Part shown: in pieces, positions 26,181 to 33,667 of the stretch
Numbering within the stretch: position 1 is the stretch's first letter
How the letters are laid out: each line of letters opens with the position of its first letter
Assembly: GCF_000308635.1 (NCBI RefSeq)
Contig: NZ_BAGD01000280.1
Coordinates: 35,932-99,931 of the forward strand
Source of the DNA: Nocardia otitidiscaviarum NBRC 14405
GTDB lineage: Bacteria; Actinomycetota; Actinomycetes; Mycobacteriales; Mycobacteriaceae
Direction: 5' to 3'
Length of the DNA stretch: 64,000 nt
Program-made: the position numbers and the translations under genes
Notes under the pieces: model-generated
What the model was told of the DNA's origin: nothing
Seen by the model: the letters and a program-made list of their open reading frames with translations, nothing else
Database searches by the model: none

Positions 26181-27125
26181 ATGACCGAATGGACCGGAAA
26201 CTATGACGCGGTGGTGATCGGCGGCGGGGCCGCGGGACTGAACGGGGCGCTCATGCTGGCGCGCTCGCGGCGGTCGGTGCTGGTGGTCGACTCGGGAGCG
26301 CCGCGCAATGCCCCCGCCCACGCGGTGCACGGGCTGTTCGCGCGCGACGGCGTGCCGCCGCGGGAGCTGCTGCGGCGCGGCCGCGACGAGGTACGCGGCT
26401 ACGGCGGCGAGATCGTCGACGACGAGGTTACGGCGGTGGCGCGCGTCGACGACGGTCTCGCGGTGACGCTGCGCGACGGCGGGACGGTGCGGGCGCGGCG
26501 ACTGCTGGTGACCACCGGACTGGTCGACGAACTGCCCGAGATCGCGGGACTGCGCGAACGCTGGGGGCGCGAGGTGGTGCACTGCCCCTACTGCCACGGC
26601 TGGGAGGTGCGCGATCAGCCCATCGGTGTCATCGCCACCGGACCGATGTCGGTGCACGGCGCACTGCTGTTCCGGCAGTTGAGCGCCGATGTGGTGTTTC
26701 TCGCCAACGATCTGCCGTTGAGCGCGGACCAGCGGGAGGACTTGGCGGCGCGGGGAATCGAGGTCGTCGAGGGGGCGGTGGCCGCACTCGAGATCACCCA
26801 GGACCGGCTGACCGGTGTGCGGCTGGCCGATGGCACGCTCATCCCCCGCACCACGGTGGCGGTCGCCTCGCGCATGGTGGCGCGCGCCGAATTCCTCGCG
26901 GGCCTGGGCCTGACCGCGGTCGCCCACCCCTCCGGCATGGGCGAGCACATCCCCGCCGACCCGACCGGCCGCACCGAGGTGCCGGGCGTCTGGGCCGCGG
27001 GCAATGTCACCGACCTGTCCGCCCAGGTCGGCAGCGCCGCCGCCGCGGGCGCCATGGCCGGTGCGCAGATCAACGCCGATCTGGTGGCCGAGGAGGTCCG
27101 CGCAGCCGTGGCCGCCCGCGTCTGA
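26181..27125 (+). CDS. Thioredoxin-reductase-like NAD(P)/FAD oxidoreductase
   Basis: 314 residues. FAD-binding VVIGGGAAGLNGALMLARS near the N-terminus, a redox pair in HCPYCHGWE (near residue 138), and a C-terminal FAD motif PGVWAAGNVTDLSAQVG. The CPYC spacing matches the TrxR-like group rather than classical TrxR (CATC), and a partner thioredoxin is not adjacent. GAGGAGG precedes ATG 26181, favouring it over upstream starts at 26154 or 26097. Confidence 0.88.
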   Translation: MTEWTGNYDAVVIGGGAAGLNGALMLARSRRSVLVVDSGAPRNAPAHAVHGLFARDGVPPRELLRRGRDEVRGYGGEIVDDEVTAVARVDDGLAVTLRDGGTVRARRLLVTTGLVDELPEIAGLRERWGREVVHCPYCHGWEVRDQPIGVIATGPMSVHGALLFRQLSADVVFLANDLPLSADQREDLAARGIEVVEGAVAALEITQDRLTGVRLADGTLIPRTTVAVASRMVARAEFLAGLGLTAVAHPSGMGEHIPADPTGRTEVPGVWAAGNVTDLSAQVGSAAAAGAMAGAQINADLVAEEVRAAVAARV

Positions 27126-27365
27126 CTCGTCGCGGAGGAACGCGGGTCGGACCGCGCCCGGACGGTGCCGCCGCCGTTCGGGCGCGGCGCCCGTGTCCGA
27201 ACGGCGCGCATCGGCTGGAGATGCGGGTGGTGCACGCGGGACGGACCACCCGATGCGAACCGGCGGGCGTGGAGTCGGCGCGCCGTGGTCGGCATTCCGG
27301 GTACGCGACATTGCCGGTGCGCATGTATGCCAGCCGAGTCGCGGCGGCGCAAGTGAGACAGCCGA

Positions 27366-27998
27366 CTAGTCGGGTTGCGGCAATCGCACGGCATCGGCGG
27401 GGATGTCCGGGACCGCTTCCACCACCACGGATTTCAGGGCCGGATCGGGCAGGAGCAAACGCCAGTCGCCGTGGGACCAGACGACTGTCTGAGTGTTTGC
27501 CGCAATGCTGTTGTCCGAGTAGATGCTGTACACGAGCAACTGCGCGCGATCCTCGGCGTAGGCGGTGAACTTGTAGGCGGCGATGCGGGGAGCCAGTTCC
27601 GCGGAGGCGGGTTGGGTGACCGAGATCCGGGCGCGGGCCAGCACCCATTCGTCCTTGCCGGGGCCGGGTACGAGGGTCTGCGCGGCGATCTTCGACCAGG
27701 TGGCGTCGGGGGCCAGGGAGATGCGGACGGTGTGGTGGATGGCGGCCAACGCCGCACCCTGCGGGGTGTGCGAATAGCCCAGGGCGGCCTCGGCTACGCG
27801 GGTGGGACCGTCCTTGCCGCCGAAGGGAAGTCGCACACCCTGCCAGGTCTCCCAGTGGATGTCGGCCGGTGGCCGGTTCGGGTCGGGGGGCGCCGAGGTG
27901 GGTGCGGAGGATGGGGTGTCGGAGAGGCCGCAGGCGGCGGCGGTGACCAGTGTCAGCAGGAGCAGCGCCGTTCGCTGGCGGATTGCTGATAGGCGCAC
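27366..27998 (-). CDS. Putative lipoprotein, possibly of a type IV-secretion-like locus
   Basis: 210 residues from GTG 27998. A lipoprotein signal peptide ends with LVTAAACG (lipobox cysteine), followed by a Pro/Ser linker and a globular domain with VRLPFGGKDGPT, GYSHTPQGAALAAIHHTVRI and LVPGPGKDEW. I recall this pattern in proteins next to actinobacterial type IV-secretion-like ATPases (DUF8175-type), but cannot verify it. It faces divergently away from the following gene set. Confidence 0.6.
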   Translation of the reverse strand: MRLSAIRQRTALLLLTLVTAAACGLSDTPSSAPTSAPPDPNRPPADIHWETWQGVRLPFGGKDGPTRVAEAALGYSHTPQGAALAAIHHTVRISLAPDATWSKIAAQTLVPGPGKDEWVLARARISVTQPASAELAPRIAAYKFTAYAEDRAQLLVYSIYSDNSIAANTQTVVWSHGDWRLLLPDPALKSVVVEAVPDIPADAVRLPQPD

Positions 27999-28334
27999 GA
28001 GCCTCCCCTTCGCGGATCGGGGCGCTGATGAAAGGTGTTGCGGGGCACGGCTGCCGCGCACTCCCGCCGATCTTATTGTGGCGGATTCGGAGGATGTCGG
28101 CTATTCAAGGGAATTCATACCGACTCGTCCGTATTCAGTTGCCGGACCTCAGTTTCGGGTACCATCATCCCGGCAAAACATCATCGCAGGTGACGGGGAC
28201 TCATCGCGGGGTAATTGCGGCGGGAACCCGATATGTCACCCGGGGTGGTGACGGCCGACCGCAGTGGGCGTCCAGAGGGTTTGGTGTGGGATGTGCGGTC
28301 GGTGCGACACCCGCCGCGAACAAGGGGATCCGGA
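27999..28334. other. Divergent intergenic region
   Basis: 336 bp without a gene between the lipoprotein and the glycine-zipper protein. GTCACC (28235-28240) and GGTGAC (28247-28252) form a small inverted repeat that could be a regulator site. No clear -35/-10 pair stands out. Confidence 0.4.
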
Positions 28335-29672
28335 ATGACCGCTAGACGCACGTTGACCGCTCTCTCCGTCCTACCCGTGGTCCTCGCCGCGGGACACGGC
28401 GTGGCCGGGGCGGCGCCGGGACAACCCGGGCTCGCGGTGCCCGGTGAGGGACAACCGGGACTGACCCAGCCGCCCCAGGCCCCCGCGACACCGCCGACAC
28501 CCAGCCCGGCCGACTGGATTCCGGACCCGCCCCCACCCCCGGCCCGGCCCCGGCCGCAGCAGCAGGTGCAGCCGAATATCGACACCCTGGTGCAGCCACC
28601 GGGCCAGCGCGAACAGCCCTCCGAACCCGAGGCCGAGCCCGCGCAGCCCGCACCGGAAACGCCGTACATTCCGGAGAATCCGCACCAGTTGCGACTCGGC
28701 ACCGGCATCGTCGACCTGCCCGAATGGGTGGACGTGCGGACGCGCGACAAGGCGCAGGCGTACGCGGACTGGGCGGAATGGCAGATCGCCGCCGCCTACG
28801 ACGGCATGGGTTTCTCGCGTGAGGAATCCGACCGCATGGCCGCCACCAGCTCGATGGGCGCACTGCTCGGCGCCGGTACGGCGGGCGCACTCGCCCCGGC
28901 CGTGCTGGTGCCGATCGGCTGCGGTGTCGGCGCGGCCGTCGGCGCTCTGGCCGGTGCCGCGATCGGCGGCATCCCCACCGCCGGAGTCGGCGCCCCGGCC
29001 GGTGCGATCGTCGGCGGTATCGCGGGATGCGTCGGCGGCGGATCGCTCGGCGGCATGGTGAGCGTCCCCCTGGTGGTCGGCGGCGGAGCGCTGGCGGCCC
29101 TCGCGGGTGGCGCCCTGAGCGGCGGCGACTCGACCAAACCACAGCCCCCGCTGCCCATCGACCAGCCGGTGGCGACCCAGGTCGCGGCCCCCACCCCGGC
29201 ACCCCTCATCCACATCCCCGGCGTGCTGACCGTCGCCGCACCGGTCATCCCCGGCATCACCCCCGCTGCCGCACCCGCCGCGCCGGGCGCACAGCCCGCA
29301 CCTGCTCCGCTCATCGACATCCCCGGCGTCGCGACGATCGCCGCACCGGTCATCCCCGGCATCACCCCCGCTGCCGCACCCGCACCGGCGCCCGCCCCGA
29401 TCGCGGAGGCCGCACCCGCTCCGATCGCGGAGCCAGCTCCCGTGTGGGAGCCCGCGCCGGTCGCGGCTCCCCAGTACGCGGAGCCCGTCGCGCAGGTGAC
29501 CGCGCAGGTGGTGGAAACGGCCGCGGCGGTGGAGGAGTCCGGGCCGGTGGGCGCGGCGGTGGTCGGTGGGTTGCGGGATGCGGTGGCGGCCATGCCGCCG
29601 CTGGCTCCGGAGCTCGGGCCCGCCGCCGATGTCATCAATGGTGTGGTGTCGGCCTTCCACGCGCCGCGCTGA
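28335..29672 (+). CDS. Secreted proline-rich protein with glycine-zipper core
   Basis: 445 residues. Sec signal peptide (1-26, ending VAGA-A), Pro/Gln-rich linker, a conserved-looking segment (about 118-170: LPEWVDVRTRDKAQAYADWAEWQI), and a glycine-zipper hydrophobic region (about 180-262) resembling membrane-inserting or pore-like segments. Two 35-residue repeats (PLIxIPG-containing) and an Ala/Pro-rich tail follow. No family assigned. It heads the rightward set that includes P-loop-like and single-pass proteins. Confidence 0.7.
   Translation: MTARRTLTALSVLPVVLAAGHGVAGAAPGQPGLAVPGEGQPGLTQPPQAPATPPTPSPADWIPDPPPPPARPRPQQQVQPNIDTLVQPPGQREQPSEPEAEPAQPAPETPYIPENPHQLRLGTGIVDLPEWVDVRTRDKAQAYADWAEWQIAAAYDGMGFSREESDRMAATSSMGALLGAGTAGALAPAVLVPIGCGVGAAVGALAGAAIGGIPTAGVGAPAGAIVGGIAGCVGGGSLGGMVSVPLVVGGGALAALAGGALSGGDSTKPQPPLPIDQPVATQVAAPTPAPLIHIPGVLTVAAPVIPGITPAAAPAAPGAQPAPAPLIDIPGVATIAAPVIPGITPAAAPAPAPAPIAEAAPAPIAEPAPVWEPAPVAAPQYAEPVAQVTAQVVETAAAVEESGPVGAAVVGGLRDAVAAMPPLAPELGPAADVINGVVSAFHAPR
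29234..29383 (+). repeat. Tandem 105-bp coding repeat
   Basis: The 45 bases at 29234-29278 recur identically at 29339-29383, offset by exactly 105 bp (35 codons), within a longer imperfect duplication. The two encoded copies carry PGITPAAAPA. Confidence 0.75.
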
Positions 29673-29700
29673 GTGACGACGACCGATTGGAGTGATGTCG

Positions 29701-30507
29701 GTGTCCGAGCGGCGTGACCCCTCGATGCCGCGGGCGACGATGCCCGCCCTGTCCCCGGAGAACGCGGGAGCGGATCACCCGGCGAGTCCGGAAGCGGCCC
29801 CGTGGTCCCGGTGGCTCGAGACCGATGACGGTGTCCGCGGCGACGTGCGCCGCGCACCGGACCCGGACGACTACGACGGCGAGGATCTGTCGTCGGATCT
29901 GCGGGCCGAGGACCCGATGGCCCCGCTCGTCGAGGAGGCGCGGCGGCGCAGCCTCGCCACCCGCCGCCGACAGCGGATGATCATGCGCTCGGCCCTGGCG
30001 GCCGCGGCGCTGGCCCTGGTCACCGTGGTCGCGGCCGGAGCCTGGCTGTTCACCGGCAACGAAACGCCTACGGCCGCACCGCCGTCCACACCCCCGGAAC
30101 CGCCCGCGGCGGCACCGGCCGCCGACGCCACCGACAGCTGGTGCCAGCCGTCGGTCACCCCCGAGCGGGTGGTCGGCGCGGGTGCGGGCGATGCCACCAC
30201 CGCGCCCGGTGTCATCCTGCGCCTCGAATACGCCTGGTACGTACAGCGGGACCCCGCCGCCGTGCGCGCCCTGCTCGCCCCGGACGCCCGGGTGGCCCCG
30301 GAGAGCGCCACCCGCGAGGCCATCGCCGCGGTCCCGGCCGGCACCCGGCACTGCGTCACCGTCTCCCCGCTGCCCGCCGGGCGCTGGCTGGTCGGCGTGG
30401 ACGAGCGGCATCCCGATGGTGAGCAGGCGTCCTGGCAGCAGATCGTCACCACCGCGCACCGTGACGGACGAGTGCTCATCACCGCGATCGTCGCCGCGGA
30501 AGGGTAG
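29701..30507 (+). CDS. Single-pass protein with DUF8176-like extracellular domain (paralog of 33664-35970)
   Basis: 268 residues. Acidic, disordered cytoplasmic N-terminus (about 1-95), a positive patch (RRRQRMIM), one transmembrane helix (about 98-120), a Pro/Ala linker and an external domain of about 115 residues with cysteines in SWCQPS and RHCVTV. This domain aligns with the C-terminus of the 768-residue protein encoded at 33664. GTG 29701 is preferred because GGAG ends 8 nt upstream; ATG 29695 is an alternative. The next gene is 6 bp away. Confidence 0.68.
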   Translation: MSERRDPSMPRATMPALSPENAGADHPASPEAAPWSRWLETDDGVRGDVRRAPDPDDYDGEDLSSDLRAEDPMAPLVEEARRRSLATRRRQRMIMRSALAAAALALVTVVAAGAWLFTGNETPTAAPPSTPPEPPAAAPAADATDSWCQPSVTPERVVGAGAGDATTAPGVILRLEYAWYVQRDPAAVRALLAPDARVAPESATREAIAAVPAGTRHCVTVSPLPAGRWLVGVDERHPDGEQASWQQIVTTAHRDGRVLITAIVAAEG

Positions 30508-30513
30508 TGCCCC

Positions 30514-31341
30514 ATGACCTCCGAGGCGGTGGAGCTGTCGGTCACGGCGACGCCCGGCGCGCCGACCGACCCGGTTCCACTGCGCGGCGGGCAGGGGCGC
30601 CTGGTGCGCGCCGCCCTGCCGTCGGTGCTGGTGCTCGGCACGACGGGCTCCTCCGGCGCGTCCACCACCGCGCTCGGACTGGCCGCCGCGGCGGTGGCCG
30701 AGAGCGACGGACAGGTGTGGCCGATCGTGGTCGACGCCACCCTCGGCGGCGGTGATGTGGGTCTGCGCGGCTGTGACGCCGCCGCACCCGTGAGCACCCT
30801 GCAGGATTGGCTGAACACCCCGCATCCCGAACTCGCCTCCACCGTGCTCGCCTGCACCGGCCACACCGCCACCGGAGTGCGAGTGCTGCCCCGCGGCCCG
30901 GACCCGCTGCCGCGCCGGGAAACCCTGGTGTCGGTGACACGCCACCTCGAGACGGCCGGGCTGCTCGCGGTGCTGGACGCGGGCGCGCCGGTCACCAGCC
31001 GCCTGGCCGCACCGCTGCTCTCCGACCCCCGGGTGGGGCTGGTGATCACCGTCGCCGCCCGGCCCGACGCGGTGAACCGGCTGCGACCGGCGCTGCGCTG
31101 GCTCGACGAGCAGTACAGCGAGTTCCTCATCGGCGACGCGGTGATCGTGCTGACCGAACAGGTGCAGGGCGCGGGAAAAGCGTCCATCGACCATGTGCGC
31201 ACCTATCTCGGCAAGTGGGTGCGGGAAGTGGTAACGGTGCCGTTCGACGGGCATCTGGCCGCGGGCGACGTGATCTCGTGGCACCGGCTGGCGGCCCCGA
31301 CGCGTGACGCGTATCTGCGACTGCTGGGGGTGCTGCGGTGA
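30514..31341 (+). CDS. ParA/MinD-like protein lacking the Walker A lysine
   Basis: 275 residues with a SIMIBI-type fold: hydrophobic strand then GTTGSSGASTT (residues 42-52), where A49 occupies the position of the catalytic lysine. Next come a Walker-B-like strand (IVVDATLGGGDVGL), and a strand ending LLAVLDAGAPVTS. The missing lysine suggests a pseudo-ATPase or a non-canonical nucleotide binder. GAAGGG precedes the ATG. Its stop overlaps the next start (GTGA), so it is coupled to the second P-loop-like protein. Confidence 0.72.
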   Translation: MTSEAVELSVTATPGAPTDPVPLRGGQGRLVRAALPSVLVLGTTGSSGASTTALGLAAAAVAESDGQVWPIVVDATLGGGDVGLRGCDAAAPVSTLQDWLNTPHPELASTVLACTGHTATGVRVLPRGPDPLPRRETLVSVTRHLETAGLLAVLDAGAPVTSRLAAPLLSDPRVGLVITVAARPDAVNRLRPALRWLDEQYSEFLIGDAVIVLTEQVQGAGKASIDHVRTYLGKWVREVVTVPFDGHLAAGDVISWHRLAAPTRDAYLRLLGVLR

Positions 31342-31964
31342 ACGACTGGCCGCCCGTACCCATGTGGCACCGCTCGGTGCCGGTCCCGCCGGGACGTCCC
31401 CCGCTGGTGTGGCTGGTCGGCGTGCACGGCGGCGCCGGGGTGACCAGTCTGGCCGCCAGTATGAGCTGGGCCGGTGATGCGGGGCGGCGCTGGCCGGGCC
31501 GCATCGGGCTGCTGCACGATATGGATTCGCCGCTGGTGGTGCTCGTCGCGCGCACCCATATGAGCGGTGTCAACGCTCTCGAATACGCGCTGCTCTCGCA
31601 TCAGAACGACGCGACGCCGGCGGGCAGCCGACTCGTCGGAGTGGTCACGGTGGCCGATTCCGCTCGCCCGCTGCCGGAGTCGGTGGCACGCCGACGGCAG
31701 GTGGTGGAGGCGCGCGCGGTCGATATGGGCGCGCGGGCGTGGCGGCTGAACTGGATCGAGCCGTGGCGCGAACTCGAACCGCACCGCATGCCGGTCTGGG
31801 ATCCGGCCGCCGTGCGCAATCCGGTGGACGAGGGCGACGCGACACGCACTCCCCCGCAACCGGTTCGGCATCTCGCCGAACAGATCTTCCTGGCCGCGCG
31901 CGCGGCGGGAATAGCTCTCACCGCGCCCGAGGCGCAGCAGACCGGACACCGCGACACCGGCTGA
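31338..31964 (+). CDS. Second P-loop-like protein without the lysine (DUF6668-type)
   Basis: 208 residues. The loop reads GVHGGAGVTSL (28-38), again with no lysine (V35). This GxHGGAG form is, as I recall, typical of DUF6668 proteins found in actinobacterial conjugation or secretion clusters. The rest is alpha/beta with a basic helix (ARRRQVVEARAVDMG). GTG start overlaps the preceding stop. Confidence 0.7.
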   Translation: MNDWPPVPMWHRSVPVPPGRPPLVWLVGVHGGAGVTSLAASMSWAGDAGRRWPGRIGLLHDMDSPLVVLVARTHMSGVNALEYALLSHQNDATPAGSRLVGVVTVADSARPLPESVARRRQVVEARAVDMGARAWRLNWIEPWRELEPHRMPVWDPAAVRNPVDEGDATRTPPQPVRHLAEQIFLAARAAGIALTAPEAQQTGHRDTG

Positions 31965-32008
31965 ACACCGGTGCGGCACCCACCGCCGAATACGAGGAGG
32001 ATCGAACA

Positions 32009-33667
32009 TTGCTGTCCTGGGCAAGAATTCGACACTCGGCTGTCCTCGCGACCGCCGTCAGCGTCATCGCGGCGGTGGGGATCGGCGGCGCGTCCGCCGC
32101 CCCGACGGACCAACAACCACCCATCGAGACCTGCCCGGCGCTGTTCGCGCTCGGCATCCAGGGCACCGGGCAGTCGTCTCCCGACGCCGCGGTGACCACC
32201 GATACCGGCATGCTGTCCACCGTCTTCCGGCCCATGCTGGCCGCCGCGCCCGACGACGGTCTGGTCGCCCGCGCGTACGTGCCCTACGACTCGTCGTTCG
32301 GCGGCGCCACCTCGGCCAACGAGACGCCGTACGCGCAATCGGTGAGCGGCGGGCTCGGCACCCTGAAATCCATGGCGCGCTCGGTACTCGACCGCTGCGA
32401 GCACACCCGCATCGCCGTCACCGGGTATTCCCAAGGGGCGCATGTGGCCTCGCTGTTCGCCCAGGAGGTGGGCGCGGGGCGGGGCGCGATCCCGGCGGAC
32501 AAGGTGGCGGCGGTGGCGCTGTTCGGCGACCCCACCCGCAATCCGGGTGCGCCGCTGTTCCCCGGATCGCCGGGCAAGGTGACGCCCGACGCGGTGCCCG
32601 GCACCGGTGGGGAGGCGCTGTCGCGGATCACCGCGCAGCCCGCGCAGGTGGCCTACGGCGGCGGGATCGGACCGGAACGGGATGTGGCGGCCAACTTCGG
32701 CGCACTCACCGGGCGGGTGGCGAGCTTCTGCACCGCCGGTGATCTCGCCTGCGATGTGCCCGAGGACGCGGCGCTGCTGAAGGTGGTCGCCAATATCGCG
32801 GGGCAGGTGAAGCTTTCGGGCGGTGATCCGATCGGGTCGCTCATGTCCATCGGGCAGGCACTGGCGTTCACCTCCATCAAGACCGTGACCAATGTGGTGA
32901 ACAACGATATTTCGGGCACCTCGCTGAGCAATCTGCGGATCTCCCCACAGAAGTCCATTTCCCAGCGACTGGCCGAAGCGTCCGATCCACGCAATCAGGT
33001 GAACATCCCGGACGCCTTCCAGGCACTGCTGAAGCTCGGGACCATCGCCATCAACACCGTGGTGACCGTCGTGCGCACCGTGCTGACGCCGGGCAATATC
33101 GCCGAGATCGCCACCGCCGGACTGGCCAATCCGCTGGCGGGGCTGGCGGTGCTGGGCACCAAGGTGGTCGGCGCGGTCACCCAGCTGGTGCCGCCGACCA
33201 CCATCGACAACCTGGTCACCGAGGCGTTCGAGGCGGTGGTGGAGAACCTGCAGGACAACAAGGACCTGTTCGACGCCAACACCTGGGTGCGGTACTGGCA
33301 GACCGCGCAGAAGCACGACTACTCCAACCCGCAGGGCAGCGACTTCGGCGACAGCCCGGCGCAATTCGTGGGCCAGTGGTTCGCGGCGCTCGCCCACGAC
33401 CTCGCCGGAGTGCACGACTACGGCAGCGCCCCCAAGGGCGGCAGCGACCGGCCCGAGGGCGGTTTCGACTTCGCGCCCAGCACCACGAGCGCGCCGTCCA
33501 CCGCCCCCGACGGCCAGTTCCCGCTCGGCGGTCCGAGCGACGCGACCACGCCGCCGAGCACCAGCCCCGCGCCGCTCTTCGCGCCCACCACCGCCCCGAC
33601 CACGAACCCCGCCGGCTCCGGCGGCTTCCCCCTCGCCTCCCCCGCGCAACCACAGGTCATCCCATGA
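32009..33667 (+). CDS. Cutinase-family serine esterase with long C-terminal extension
   Basis: 552 residues. Sec signal (1-29), then a cutinase domain: ETCPALFALGIQGTGQS, nucleophile elbow GYSQGAH, a Cys pair with the acid in CTAGDLACD, and a His candidate in QKHDYSNPQ far downstream. Ordinary cutinases are about 220 residues; this one has about 250 extra residues rich in helices, and a Pro/Thr tail. It should act outside the membrane on lipid esters, perhaps of the mycolic-acid envelope. TTG 32009 is chosen because GAGGAGG ends 8 nt before. It overlaps the next gene by 4 bp (ATGA). Confidence 0.82.
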   Translation: MLSWARIRHSAVLATAVSVIAAVGIGGASAAPTDQQPPIETCPALFALGIQGTGQSSPDAAVTTDTGMLSTVFRPMLAAAPDDGLVARAYVPYDSSFGGATSANETPYAQSVSGGLGTLKSMARSVLDRCEHTRIAVTGYSQGAHVASLFAQEVGAGRGAIPADKVAAVALFGDPTRNPGAPLFPGSPGKVTPDAVPGTGGEALSRITAQPAQVAYGGGIGPERDVAANFGALTGRVASFCTAGDLACDVPEDAALLKVVANIAGQVKLSGGDPIGSLMSIGQALAFTSIKTVTNVVNNDISGTSLSNLRISPQKSISQRLAEASDPRNQVNIPDAFQALLKLGTIAINTVVTVVRTVLTPGNIAEIATAGLANPLAGLAVLGTKVVGAVTQLVPPTTIDNLVTEAFEAVVENLQDNKDLFDANTWVRYWQTAQKHDYSNPQGSDFGDSPAQFVGQWFAALAHDLAGVHDYGSAPKGGSDRPEGGFDFAPSTTSAPSTAPDGQFPLGGPSDATTPPSTSPAPLFAPTTAPTTNPAGSGGFPLASPAQPQVIP

